Assembly (NCBI GenBank): GCA_025677825.1
Contig: JAIXMO010000067.1
Span: 62,001 to 126,000, forward strand
DNA length: 64,000 nt
Direction of reading: 5' to 3'
Source of the DNA: Helicostylum pulchrum
Taxonomy: Eukaryota > Mucoromycota > Mucoromycetes > Mucorales > Mucoraceae
Shown piece after piece: positions 47,515 through 60,390 of this stretch. The stretch's first letter is position 1, and each line of letters begins with the position of its first letter. The notes under the pieces are model-generated. The model did no database searches. It was not told the origin of the DNA and saw only the letters and a list, made by a program, of their open reading frames with translations. Both the position numbers and the translations under genes were made by a program.

Positions 47515-50500
47515 ATGATACGATTATGGCAGATCTCGAGGAGAGGTCTGATGTTTCTTACTGTCGGATTATTTATATTGACGTTATTTAACAGTGTCCT
47601 GGCGCAAAGTATTCAAAAGACAGGATTCGATAAAATTCCAAACAAGTTTTTTTATTTCAAAGATTCACAAGTACGGTATATTTATTTATTTTTTAAAAAA
47701 AAGAGAGAAAAAATGGTTTAATTTTATAAAAAGGTAATTCTTTGGCTTGATGCAACTTCACATACCCTTTATCGATCAGAAAACCAAGGAAAAGATTGGG
47801 GAAAAGTGACCGAAATTGGAAATGATGAAGCTAATTTCCTTTATGAGCATCCATTTGACGGAGATAGAGTAATATATTTTATCTTTCTTCTGACGCTCTT
47901 TTCTAATTTATTTATTTATAGGCTTACGTTTTAGGTAAAAATAAAAAACACTGGAAAACGACAGATAAAGGAAGAACATGGCAAGAGTTTACGACTCCTG
48001 TTGAGCCAGCTACTGTTGGACCCCATTTATCTTTTCACGCTGAAAGAACAGGTTATGTATTATTTACTGGCTTTAAGTGTAAACTAGGATCTTGGACTGG
48101 CATTGACTGTCATGTAGAGGTAACCAAAAAAAATATATTCCCTTTTAAGCGTTCTTTTTTTATTTATTTTCTTCTGCCTTAGACTCATTATACACTTAAC
48201 AATTTCGAAGAAATCACTTTATTACGTACTCATACAGCCTCATGTATCTGGAGTCTCTCCAGTACACGCTTTGAAAACGCACCTGTAAAAGAAATCATGT
48301 GTGTCGAATCTCCCAAAAAATCAGGCTTGACCAGTTTATTAAATCCTGATGAATTCCGTCTAGTTCAAACCGAAGATTTTTTTCGTACAGAACAAGTAGT
48401 TAATTTCAGCAGTGGACAAGACGTAAAAGGTGTGATTGCAGTCAGTGCCATCAACAGATTTATTGTTGCTGTCGTCAAACCTTTCCCCGATAAAGCCGAT
48501 ATGATATTCCATATCTCGCAAGATGGAGAGAATTGGCATCAAGCTGTGTTCCCTGAAGGTGCTGAATTACACGAAAAGTCATTTACTATTGTTGAAAGTC
48601 CTGGTGCTTCGTTGATGGTAGATGTCTTGGGCGGTGGTAGTGATCAATTTGGGTCACTTTACAAGTCTAATTCAAATGGTACCTTTTTTGTCAAGAGTTT
48701 AGAGAACACCAATCGAAACATGATGGGCTTTGTTGATTTTGAACGTATTCAAGGTGTTGAAGGAATCCTGATTGCAAATGTAATTATGAACCCTAGAGAA
48801 GTTGAATCTCAAATTGCTGAAAAGGTCGTTCGTACTCGTATGAGTTTTGACGATGGTGCTAGTTGGAATCAAATATCTACTGTTAGAGATACTGGTGGTA
48901 GAAGTATGGGATGCTCTGAGAATGAATGTGCTCTTCATTTACATTCTGTTACATCAAACCATAATACTGGACAAGTATCTTCTTCTGAATCTGCTATTGG
49001 TGTTATGATGGGTGTAGGTAATTACGGTGCCAGCTTGTTAGAGTACGATGAGTGTGATACCTTCTTGTCTACAGATAGTGGTATCACATGGAAGATGGTA
49101 CGTGAAGGGGCTCATAAATACGAGTTTGGAGATATGGGTACATTATTAGTCTTAATAGATGATGAAAAAGAAACCGATCATGTATGGTGGAGTAAAGATC
49201 GTGGTGACAGTTGGGATAAATACGATCTTGGTCTCTCTGTTCGAGCCAGAATGTTAACTACCGACCCTGAATCCTCATCCCGTAACTTTTTATTGATCGG
49301 CAGTTCAGTTCGTTCCTCTGATTCAAAGATTCAAGCCATTCAACTTGATTTTGCAAACATCTTTAATCGCCAATGTGAATTAAATGAACGTGATGATAAC
49401 AAGAGTGATTTTGAAAAATGGTTTGCTCGTGATATTACGGATGGTCCTGATTGTTTAATGGGTCATGAACAAATGTTCTATCGTCGTAAGGCGGATCGTA
49501 CTTGTTATGTTGGATTAGACTATCAAGACCCTGTAGTTGAATTAAGAAACTGTCCTTGTACACGCTCAGATTATGAATGTGATTATAACTTTGTTCGTAA
49601 CGAGAATGGAGATTGTACACGTATTGGTCCCGATCTTATTTCAGAAGATGCTTGTAAATCAAAGGATGATATGTACCCTGGATCAAGCGGATACAGACTT
49701 ATTCCTGGAAACACTTGTGAACTTGGCAGTGGGAAATCTTTTGATGAGCCTGTCGATCGTAAATGTGGTGATAATGTTGGTGGTATCATTGCATCTCCTT
49801 CTCAAGGTAACAGTGGTGGTAATAGTTTAGCTAAACCATCTGATGACATCATTTCAAAAAACACAATTGTATTTAATGATGAAATTGAACAATTCACTTA
49901 TCTTCGTCAATCTGAAACTATCTTGGTTCGTCTTCGTAATGGTGAATTATGGCGATCTGGAGATCAGGGCACCAAATGGACTCGGGTACTTGAAGAGGAT
50001 GGACCTGTTCTTAATGTTATTTTACATGAGTTTGATGATGATCGTGTTTATGCAATTATGGAAGACGGACTCTTTATTAGTGAAGATGAAGGAGCTAAGT
50101 GGCGCTCTGTCAAAGTACCATTCCCTCCTAGTCGACGTGTTGGTAATGTATTAGATTTCCATCCTCAAGAAAAGGATTGGTTGATCTTTATTGGACAATC
50201 CATTGATCCTGAACCTCACAACGAAGCTTACATCTCTCGCAACCATGGTCGTGATTGGGGATCTCTTGACCAGTATGTTGAAAAATGTATCTTTGGTCGT
50301 GATTCCAAGTATGACATTAAAAAGGAAACTATCTTTTGCTCCGCCTATGATAAAAATGATATCGGCGGCGACTTAAGATTGTTGCGTACTACAGATTGGG
50401 GAAATACGTTTGTTCGTTACTTTGAAAATGTAGTCGAGTTCTTTGTAGTAGAAGATTTCATGGCGGTTGCTTCTAGTAAGAAGGGAGAACTTAATTTGTT

Positions 50501-53500
50501 TGTCAGTGTGAACGGAGATACTTTTGCTGAAGCACAATTCCCTCCTGATCAATATATCAATCGCAATGTAAGTTTTATTTTAAAAAAAATTTCAAAAGAA
50601 ATAGTAGCATGTAGTAACCAATTTTATTATTATTATTATTAGACTTTTACTGTATTACAATCTACAACTCATTCCATCTTGTTGAATATCTTTAAATCAA
50701 CTGGTTTTGGAACTGCTTACGGTTCGCTTTACAAATCCAACGAAAACGGTACATTCTACCATTTATCCTTAGACAACACCAACGGAGACTCATCTGGCTA
50801 CGTTGATTTTGAAAAGATCCAAACTGTTGATGGTATCATTCTCGCCAACCAAGTCTGGAATGCCGATGAATTAGTCGGTAGTCCCGACAAGACCAAGAAA
50901 GTCCGTACTATGATTAGTTGGGACGACGGAGGTATCTGGCAACCACTTGCCCCTCCTACCAAATACGACTGCTCCACTAAAGAATGTACACTTAACCTTC
51001 ACAGTCGTACCGATATCCACGGCCCTGGCGCCATTTATTCTTCCAGCAGCGCCCCTGGTCTTGCTATGGGAGTTGGTAACGTCGGTGCCTACATGAATGC
51101 ATACACCGAAAGTGATACCTTTTTAACTCGCGATGGTGGTCATACCTGGGTTCAAATCCAAGAAGGAGAGCATTTATATGAGTTTGGAGACCAAGGATCA
51201 CTCTTGGTCTTGATTCGTGATGAGGGACCTACCAACGAACTATTGTATTCTTGGGATCAAGGAGACACCTGGCACTTTTATCAGTTCTCTGAAGAGCCTA
51301 TCCGTGTCAATACCTTAACCACAGACCCTAAATCTTCTACACTCAAGTTTGTTATTATTGGTCATGCTCGTACAGGAGGAAGATCTCAAATGATTACTAC
51401 GGTGGACTTCTCAGATACTAAGCTACGTGAGTGCGTCATGGATAGAGATACCAACGAGAAGAGTGATTTTGAAAGATGGACACCAAAAGATGATGATGGT
51501 GATGACGCATGTCTTCTTGGTAAGAGAATTTCTTATTGGAGACGTAAAGCAGATCGCGCTTGTGTTGTCAAGGGTCGTAGTAACGAAGCTCATATTGATA
51601 CACAGAATTGTGAATGTCGCGATATTGATTTTGAATGTGACTTTGGGTTCTGGCGTAATAACGAGAACGAATGTGTGTTTAAGGGACGTCATCCTGATAG
51701 ACCTGCCAAGTGCCCTGCCGGAGATAAGTTTAGAGGCAGATCTGGGTACAAGAAGAACGTCAAGAGTACCTGTGCTGGCGGTATTAATTTAGAAGACCAA
51801 AAAGAATGGGATTGTGGAGAAAGTGGCGGTGTTACCTCTAGTGCGACTGAATTTACAGACCGTGTTGTTGATTATGTTTATTTTAAAGATACCGATAGAC
51901 TTGTAGTTCGAACCTTGGACGGAAAGATCTGGAGAAGTGATAATGACGGATTCAGCTGGAAGGAACTCTTCCCAGGCCATAAAGTTATTTCCATCTATCA
52001 AAATAGCCACTTTGATCAACGCGCTTTCTTTATTACCGATTCCAATACACATTTCGTTACTAGCGATAAAGCATCTAGCTTTGAAGAAATTCGTACACCT
52101 TTACCACCCATCTATATGCTTCCTGGTACAGTTATGAATTTCCATAACGAAGATCCTGATTATGTTATTTATCTTGGCGAAAAGGAATGTTCAGGACTTG
52201 CATCTAACTGTCACTCTGAAGCATTTTACTCTCGTGATAACGGTCGTAGTTGGGCATCTCTTGGCACATATATGCGTAGCTGTATGTGGGGCAGAGAAGG
52301 CGCTATTAAATCCACACATCGTAACTCCATCTTTTGTGAGCAATACCGTCATCAATCCGGTAACCAATTAAGTTTATACGGTAACCAACTTCAATTTGTC
52401 TCCTCTCAAAATTATTTCCATGATAAAAAGGTCTTATTTGAAGATATTGTCGGTGTCACCGTATTTGGAAAATACATGGTGGTCGCTGCTTCCAAGAACG
52501 GCGGTGCTAATCTTCGCTTACATGTGAGCTTAGACGGTCATACCTTTGCTGCTGCTTCATTCCCTGCTTCGTTTGATTTATCTCCTGAAGCTTTCACAAT
52601 TATGGAATCTGCTAACTCCATGTGGATCCATGTCTCTACGAATACACAACGAGGAAGCGAATATGGTACTATTTTTACATCTAATTCGAACGGTACCTAT
52701 TATGTCAATTCTCTCGAAAACGCTAACCGAAACGAAATGGGTATTGTCGATTTTGAAAAGATGCAAGGTATTGAAGGTATTGCTATTGCCAATGTAGTTA
52801 GTAACCCAGGTCAAGCAAACAAGGGAGACCCTAAAAAGTTGATCACTCGCAAGACTGCAGATGCTGGTGGACATTGGAATTCTTTAGTTGCACCCAAAAA
52901 GGATAGCACCGGACAGTTATTTGATTGTAGTGGAAAAGATTGTTCTTTACACTTGCATTGCTACTCTGAGCGTCAAAACTCTCGTGATTTATTTAGTTTG
53001 TCTAGTGCAGTTGGATTAATGGTTGGTGTGGGTAATGTGGGTACTAGTCTTACCCCTTACCGAGACGGTGATATGTTCTTAACTCGTGACGCTGGTAAAT
53101 CCTGGACTGAGATTGCAAAGGGGGCTCATCTTTGGGAATTTGCTGATCAAGGTGCCTTGTTGATCTTGGTCGACAACGAAGGACCTACAAACTATGTTCG
53201 ATTTACTACAAACGAAGGTTTAGGCTGGGGCCAGTATGAATTTGCCAAAAAGGGAGAAAAGGTTATGATTGAAGATATTATTACGCAACCTGATGGTACC
53301 AGTCAAAAATATATCTTGTTTGGTTTAAATAATGGAAAGACCATTGCATATCATTTGGATTTCAGTAACCTTCACCCAACTAAATGTAAATTGGATTTGG
53401 ATCATCCTAATGACGACGATTTTGAGTTATGGAGTCCTGAAGATGCTCGTGGTGATAAGTGTTTGTTTGGTAGAGAAACTCAGTACTATCGTCGTATTCA

Positions 53501-54378
53501 AGATCGTGATTGTTATATTGGTGAAGTGTTGGTTCAACCGAGAGAGGTTGTTCGTAATTGTACTTGTACTGAAGAAGACTTTGAATGGTAATGTTGGCCT
53601 AACCAAAAAAAAAAATGACGGCTTTTATTAATACTTTCAAAATAGTGATTTCAATTTTGTACGAGGTTCCAATAACAAGTGTGTATTAGTACCTGGTCTT
53701 CAACCTTTAGAACCTATTTGTGACGGATCTAATGAATTTTATTACACTACATCTGGGTAAATATTTTTTTTTTTTGTACGTTAGTAAGATATAAATTAAA
53801 AAAAAAAACATTTAACTATAGTTATCGAAAGATTGCTGCCTCAACTTGTGAGGGAGGTATAGAATTAGACAAGCTAGGAGATAAAATGTATTGTCCTGGT
53901 GTATCTCGTTCCGGTAGTGGATGGGTAGTTTTTGTCTTTGCACCGATTATCGCTGCTGGTCTTGTCTTTGGTGCGCTTCGATACCGTAAAAGAGGATTTG
54001 GGTAAATATAATATACAGTGATTTTTATATACAGTTTTCTAACTAATATATTGTAGCCGTATTCGTCTTCCCGATGGTACCCAGCAATTTAGTTCGAATG
54101 TACTCTCTAGTCCCATCTTTACAAAGATGGTCGCTGCCGCATTCGTTATTCCTGTAGCAATTATTGGACTTCTTTCTCGTATATCTATTCCTAGATCACT
54201 TTCTGACCTTAATTTTAGTGGTGTTCGTTTACCCGCCTTTATGGCTGGAACACGTGGATCTGGTTATAGTCCTTTAGGTCAAGAAGATCATACAGATGTT
54301 TTATTAGAGGATTATGATGGATCAGAAGAACATTTAATTGATGAAGCTGATGAGTTTGATGATGCAGATGAATTTTGA
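47515..54378 (+). CDS. VPS10: Vacuolar protein-sorting receptor VPS10 (sortilin family) with three VPS10 domains, 2143 aa, 8 exons
   Basis: Exons 47515-47670, 47734-47868, 47922-48119, 48183-50567, 50643-53587, 53646-53756, 53822-54001 and 54057-54378; 2144 codons with stop. Signal peptide 1-30 (RRGLMFLTVGLFILTLFNSVLA). Three luminal propeller domains of about 640 residues each: about 40-692, 715-1349 and 1360-2003. Each ends in its own 10CC-like module (FExW.....D.CL.G....Y.RRK.DR.C......C.C...D.EC...F). Transmembrane helix 2011-2029, a second hydrophobic stretch 2061-2076, and a tail with the acidic dileucine-like DVLLED and DEADEFDDADEF. Usual fungal Vps10 has two such domains and about 1500 aa, so one has been added. 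VPS10 ferries carboxypeptidase Y and other hydrolases from the Golgi to endosomes. Convergent with the next gene. Confidence 0.94.
50624..50641 (+). repeat. (TAT)n microsatellite at an acceptor in VPS10 intron 4
   Basis: Six TTA/TAT units form the polypyrimidine-side context directly before the TAG acceptor at 50640-50642. Confidence 0.75.
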
Positions 54379-54443
54379 TTATATTAATAAGTAATAAATA
54401 AATAAAAAGTTTGAACTTTTATACACTTTTTTTATTGTTGTAA

Positions 54444-57371
54444 TTAAAAACCAATACCACTGATAATGCCGTAACCTAGACAAATGGTAATTATTGCGGC
54501 TAGTATAGAAGATGGAACACCACATAATAAAAAATCCTTGATTTTCAAGTATGGTTTTCCTGTCGGATCTTCCAACATAATAGCATTCATATTAGGAAAC
54601 CTACACAGAATAAAAAATTAAAAAGGTATCAGTTTCAAACTTTATTTTCCGAAAAGAAAAACTTACCCAGAAACTGGAAGACCCATTGCAACGGAACAAA
54701 CTAACACAGTAACCATGACCAACAAATTAGGATGCGAAATAGGAAGGTTTTCACCAACCTGTTTAACGATTGGTAGAATAATAAGAGCCGCCACTGTATG
54801 GCTGACGAACGTAGCGAACACCAGTACCAAGAACCCAAACACAAAGATAATTGCTAAATCAGAAAGATGACCGACATTTGTCGCAATACGATGTCCAATA
54901 ATATCCAATAAACCTGATGACTCCACTGCAAAACCTAACGCCATGCCACCTTGCGCAAGCGTAACCACACTCCATAAGAAATTATTTAAATCGTTCTTGT
55001 TTAACATATTGGTTGCGAATAAGAGTACAAACGGGATAGCTGCAATAACACCATTATCTCCCCAGAATTCGTTCATTGAGGTCTCTGCACACCAAAGAGC
55101 GATGGTTGATAGGCAGACAATACTTACCCATGCTTGAGATCTAGTAGGACGAGAGAATCCTTGAGATTTGATCACATTTAGATGTGGAGTATCATTGTCT
55201 GGACGGAAATACAAAAGTATTAGAACCCATGTAGTGAATACGGTGATAATGCCACATGGTAGTGCACCGGCAAACCAAATTCCCCAACCGGGACTAGGAT
55301 CCATTAGGTTGATTGCAATGATGTTTTGAGGAGACGAGATAGGTGATGCAAGACCACCAATGCAACTGGCTAATGCGATACCTAAAACTAAGCTCGGTGC
55401 AACTGTAGAATTTGAACGAAGTGTTCTTAGAATAGGCTTAAAATCGATGCATTAGTCTTTTTTTTTGTTTACTGTATATCTGTACGTATATTTATTTAGA
55501 CTACCTCGACTAGAGAGAAACACAAGACTGGAGTAGCAACATTACTAATCCACATACACAAAAATGTAGCTAGATACATATTGACAAGGATGACATACCG
55601 AGGTTTTGATCCAGCTTTACTCAAGATGGTAGACGCAAAGGCTTTAGCAACACCATGTTTACTAAGAGCTGCTGCGATAGAAAACCCACCTAATAAAACC
55701 ATAATGGTATCGCTAAACATGGCTTTAAATACTAGTTTGGCTGCATCACTTGCAGGCAGGATATTTCCGTTGCCATCTCTACATATATGCATTGGTACTA
55801 CTAATAGAGGCACTAGAAACGCAGTTGCAAATAATGGTATACACTAAAAAAAAAAGAATTAATAACTACCTTTTTTTAAAAAATAATAATATGTAATACC
55901 TCAAATGCCCACATTAGAGCAGCAAAAAGCAATAATGCTAAACATTTACTCGCTTCCTTTTGGTTCATCGTATCAATATACATCAAGACTATATACACAG
56001 TAAGAGCAAGTAGGAACCCAAAGATATTATACATTGTTTTATGACTTATAAACATGTTGAGGTACGGGACCCTAAACCCTTTCAACGGAATCGACGCATG
56101 AGCGTCCATTGTCTGACGCTCTTTGCCGACCAAGTCTTTCCAAACAGTCGAACGTTCAAAGATGACATGATCACGTATATGCATTTTAAGTTCTACTTCT
56201 GCCAAGTGTTTTTTACCATTTGTAAATACAGCAGCATACATATTCAAGACATGTTCTAGCGTATTATCAATGCGATCAAAATTTTCAGCACTAAATGGTT
56301 CTGCAGTCTTGACAATCTTGGAAAAATAAGCTTCTCTCAAGTGAGAGTCAGTAACTTTATCCCATTTCTTCAAAATTTTATCAAACGCAGTGCGATTGAT
56401 ATCAACATAGGATTTTAATTCGGTGAGTGAAATGTAAGTAGCAGCACATCGAACCCGGAAATTATAATACATGTTGAACTCTTCAATATCGTGGGCTTGG
56501 TTAACTGATATTTGAGATCCTCTTCTACGGCCGGACTGAAGACCTGATACGTGCATAATACGGGCTGGGGATTCTTCTGGCGGATACTGTGTCGTGTTCG
56601 CATGGTGAGTTAGACTCCTTTCAATGCTGACACCATGATGGTCATACACATCTTCACTATGTACTGTGCTTGCTCTTCGTAAACCGTATGAACCAGATGA
56701 CGGCACTTTCTTTAGACTATTTTCTAAAGGTAAGGTATCGGTACTACTATTTGTTTTTAAGTTTTGACCTGCACCATACAGAGGGACAAAATAGATCGAA
56801 GTACCATGATCTGAACCAGCTGTAGAAGAATTACATGTTGTATGAGATTCTCTGGAGAACCTTCGTCTTGTATGTAAACCGGAATCTAAAGCCTCTAGCG
56901 GATTTGTGAATAAAGCAGCCGATTCAAATTCGTCATCCAAAGGTATATTGAAGGTAGCGAACTGACTATCGAGTTCTTGGGAATCTTGTAAATATTCTTT
57001 AACCTTGATTGGAAAAAACTTAAGTACTTTATCTAGTTGTAAATCTAGTTCTAGAAGGAATTGTTCATTCTCCCTGTTGTGTAGCTCTTGATCGGAAGAA
57101 GTTGTGTCAGAGACATGGTGGAGCTTTTTGGTGAAGATTCTTCCTTCTTCGGCCTTTCTGAGGTTGCTTTTGGAGTTGGCGTTTCGTTTATTGACTTGGT
57201 CACTTTCTGCTTGGTATACAATTTTCTTTAGGCGATCATAGCTAAATATGTTGACAGGTAATTAATTACTTTTTTTTTTCCTTTTTAATATTTTCTTTAA
57301 TTCGCTTACTCGACGTATTGGTCAAGCCATTCCGGAACAGCATTTAATATGATAGAATGAGAAAATTTCAT
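54444..57371 (-). CDS. SPX-domain low-affinity phosphate transporter (Pho87/Pho90/Pho91, DASS/SLC13 fold), 889 aa, 5 exons
   Basis: Exons 57371-57310, 57241-55900, 55843-55505, 55436-54667 and 54600-54444; 890 codons with stop. SPX domain at the N-terminus (MKFSHSIILNAVPEWLDQY... DYDRLKKIVYQ), with the inositol-pyrophosphate-binding lysine cluster in the second half. A linker rich in Ser follows. The membrane part has about 12 segments and the two DASS signature turns, SNVATPV and SPISSPQN, mirrored later by SHTVAAL and GLPVSGFPN. Yeast Pho87, Pho90 and Pho91 share this design; Pho91 is vacuolar, the others plasma-membrane. Which of the three this matches is undecided. Its stop lies 65 bases from the VPS10 stop. 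Confidence 0.93.
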
Positions 57372-57543
57372 GCAAAAATAAAATAAAATAAAATAGATAT
57401 ATATATAAAAGAGCAAGAAGATAAGACAAAAAAAAACGTTCAAAAAGGATTTAATACTTTTTGTGTTAAATGAAACCTGTCAAACAATAAGATTCGGAAG
57501 ACTTTTTTTTTAATGGCTATAATAAAAAGAGGATGTGTATATT

Positions 57544-58516
57544 TTATTGCATTTGACAAGCATTTGACATGGAAGACCAAGCATCTTTAATACTATCTTT
57601 GATGAAACTTGATTTTTGTTCCTCGTTGGGAATAGTTAAGATTTGTCTTAACCAGTTACAAGTAAATCTTTTACCGCTGTTACGAGATTCACACATACCT
57701 ACTGCGAAATATAACTCACGCATATGTCTTTGTGTATAACTACTGGTTCTTACATTTTGAGTAGAAGTGAAAATGACTGAAGGTTGGAATGTTTTGGGAA
57801 GTTTATAAATTCTTCTAATCTCTGCCACAAATCCGTCTAAAAAAAAATGTCAATATTAGGAAAAAAAAAATAATGCAAAAAAAAAAAAAAGATTTACCGT
57901 TACTAGCAATGACAGCATCCATATTATCTTCTAAATCATCACGAAAGTCTTCATCGACATGCGTAAATACAACCACAACAAAGTTCCAAAAATCCTTACC
58001 GAGCAATTGATGAAACAAAATGAGCATATTTTGCGTATACGCATCCAATCTAAATATATTAAGTTTTTGATCTTCTGAAACAAAAACCTCATGAAAGTTA
58101 CCTGATATCGTTAATGTTAAACACCAAGAAGAATGCACTAACACCATTTTCTAAAGATTTGAAGTAGCGTGTCATTTCTTGAATCACTTGACGATCCTCA
58201 ATATTTGAGTCAATTAAACCAGGCGTATCAACCAAATGACAGAACTGCGTAGAAGGCGCAAACTTCCACTCTTTAACTTTACCCTCTACAGTTAGAGTTT
58301 TAGCCTTTATATACACAAAAAAAAAAGGGGGGGGGGGAGGATATTTAGTTTTTTTTTTTTTTTTTTTTTTGCAAGTTATCGGGTTTCCCTTACGTCAGTT
58401 CCATCTCCAGTTTCAAAAGTGTATTCACCTGTAATAGCATTTAACAAACTCGATTTACCAGTTCCTACTCCTCCTAATGCAGAGACAACGTATGTATTGT
58501 CAGCTCCAGCAAGCAT
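57544..58516 (-). CDS. AIG1/GIMAP-type GTPase, 256 aa, 4 exons
   Basis: Exons 58516-58394, 58304-58102, 58049-57898 and 57836-57544; 257 codons with stop. P-loop GGVGTGKSSLLNAITG (G1) near residue 15, G3 region LVDTPGL (DTPGL), and G4-like FTHVDE. The conserved hydrophobic box between G3 and G4 (LILFHQLLGKDFWNFVVVVFTH) is the AIG1 hallmark, distinguishing it from Ras or Era GTPases. Family members form oligomers on membranes in plants and animals; no transmembrane tail is visible. Scattered AIG1 proteins occur in Mucoromycota. Cellular role unknown here. Intron 1 contains a G-run and a long T-run. Confidence 0.85.
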
Positions 58517-58723
58517 TTTTTTACTTGTTTATATTAGACGCTGAGGGGTGACCCGAGTTGATATTTTGGTATGTTTACCTCTTAAAAAAATTATTGCAAA
58601 AGAGAAAAAAAAAAGAAATATATTTCTCGAAAAAAGTGTTTACGTAGTCTTGGTTGTACAAGAGAGCTCGCTTTCAATTCAATTACTACTTTACTAAACT
58701 TTTGCAATTTTAAAAAGACGTGT

Positions 58724-59830
58724 TTATTGAGACCATAATGGAGTTATAGTTCCAACTATATCTCCATTCATCATATTCGTTGACAACTGATTAATTTCTT
58801 CTTCAGATGATTCATTATTAGTATCTCGAATGACTACATCTGTTGGGAAGCGAGAAATGTAATCGTTAAACTGTATAGCAATATGTAAATTTCCCATAGT
58901 GAAAGGTTTTCCCTCTAATGTTATCTTCGTAAGAGAATCGTTTTTATACAATATATTTAAATCTTGATCTTCAGATAAACGTTCGAACGCCTTCATCATC
59001 TCTCTTCTAGCTACATACGCCTGTACACAATCATGAACAATGCGAAGGAATGTCTAATAATACATATCAGCTTATGTTTTTATATTTATTCTGTTCTACT
59101 TTTACCGGCATGTCATGTGGTAAAAATTTATCCTGCAACACATTCAATGGTATAAATTTAGGGATGGTATGCTTATCAACACGATTCGGGCGCTTTTTAA
59201 GAAACAATAGATAAAAAGAATCTCTATAAGACTTTTCATAAAAAGTTTCTATACGGATACCAAAGTAATGTTTGTTGTAGTCAAATACAGTTCGTCCTCC
59301 CAATCGATGATAACTGATAATTTCTCGTACTGTACATTGTTCCGCTGATATCAGTAATTGCTCAAAGACCTATGCAGTAGATTAGAAAATAAAAGGGTAA
59401 TGTGGTTGTATTAATATTTTACTTCTTTTTGTAACCCTTCCAACTCATGTGCTTCTGTTCTAGTAGGATCTATTTTATAACAAAAACAAAAAAAGAAAAT
59501 TAAACCAACCATTCTTCTTTCCTTGTTTCTTGATTACCTTTAATCTCTTCCGTGATCTTTGATACGACAACATATGATAGATCTTCTTCAATGAGTTTTC
59601 TTTTTAACGTTCTATGTTTTTCCGTTGCAGCGCTCACTAAGCAAGCAAGTTAGACCGTTTGAAAAAAAAAAGAAGATGAATTTGAGTCTTCTTACATCGA
59701 GCTTGTAACCGTCTTATATCTGCTTTGATTCTATCATTGCCTGTGGGTAAACTAAAACCTTCTTAGTTTTAGTTGTTTCAATCGAAGAAACGTAATATAC
59801 TTACAAGGTGTCTTCGTCTGCAGGATTCAT
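58724..59830 (-). CDS. Kinetochore protein CENP-O / Mcm21 / Mal2-like, 273 aa, 6 exons
   Basis: Exons 59830-59805, 59751-59696, 59636-59538, 59469-59423, 59369-59106 and 59053-58724; 274 codons with stop. N-terminal coiled coil (DRIKADIRRLQARL, EKHRTLKRKLIEED), then two RWD-like sheets: LGGRTVFDYNKHYFGIRIET, RDSFYLLFLKK and the diagnostic HTIPKFIPLNVLQDKFLP followed by TFLRIVHDCVQAYVARREMM. That HTIPxFIPL...L block with the helix after it is the CENP-O pattern; the protein partners CENP-P in the COMA/CCAN complex at centromeres. The assignment is from remembered family pattern, not a search; length fits. The exons are small, so the frame was checked at each junction. Confidence 0.7.
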
Positions 59831-60297
59831 GGTCAAAGAAAAGAAAGAGTGAGAGAAACAAAAAAATTCGGCGGTCTAATGATGGCTGGACCGCGGAAAC
59901 CAGTTTAAACCAATAAATACGCGTTAATCCTCTTCAGGAGCCTAAAAACCTTCTTCCTGGGTGTAGAAATCTCTTCCTGTTGTTGTAATTTTTAGCCGAG
60001 AATTAACAAACAGCCTATGAATAGCCTGCGAGGTTAATATTTACAATGTTCTACAGCGCTTGGAAAAGGTACGTTATGATGTTTTATTACATCTATAAGT
60101 GTTGGCGTATAGGAATATGCGATTATTTTAAGCCGTTGAAACCAATAATAAAAAATATAAAAAAACCGTGTTCCTCAATAAAATGTCTCATGCGAACTAC
60201 AAAATAAATTACTACGATTCTCTTCACTTTCCTTTAAAAAGTTTTCATAATATAATTCACTGTGTTTATTAAAACAAATTTAACAATATTATTCTAA
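59831..60297. other. Intergenic region, mostly repeat block R2-B
   Basis: About 470 bases between the divergent CENP-O-like start and ATG 60298. The right 400 bases belong to the R2 block; no gene seen. Confidence 0.55.
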
Positions 60298-60390
60298 ATG
60301 TCAAACTCTAAAAACATGTCTGATAAAAAGAAATCAAAGCAACCTGCTTTGAGTAGTTTTTTCTCTCCAAGATCCAGTAGCAATACATCA
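59893..60390 (+). repeat. Dispersed repeat block R2, copy B (partner at 21100-21545)
   Basis: Copy B is the better preserved one. Its upstream half serves as the leader of the ORF at 60298 and its last 90 bases are coding. Differences from copy A include an AT-rich insertion of about 40 bases near 60140-60175. Confidence 0.7.
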
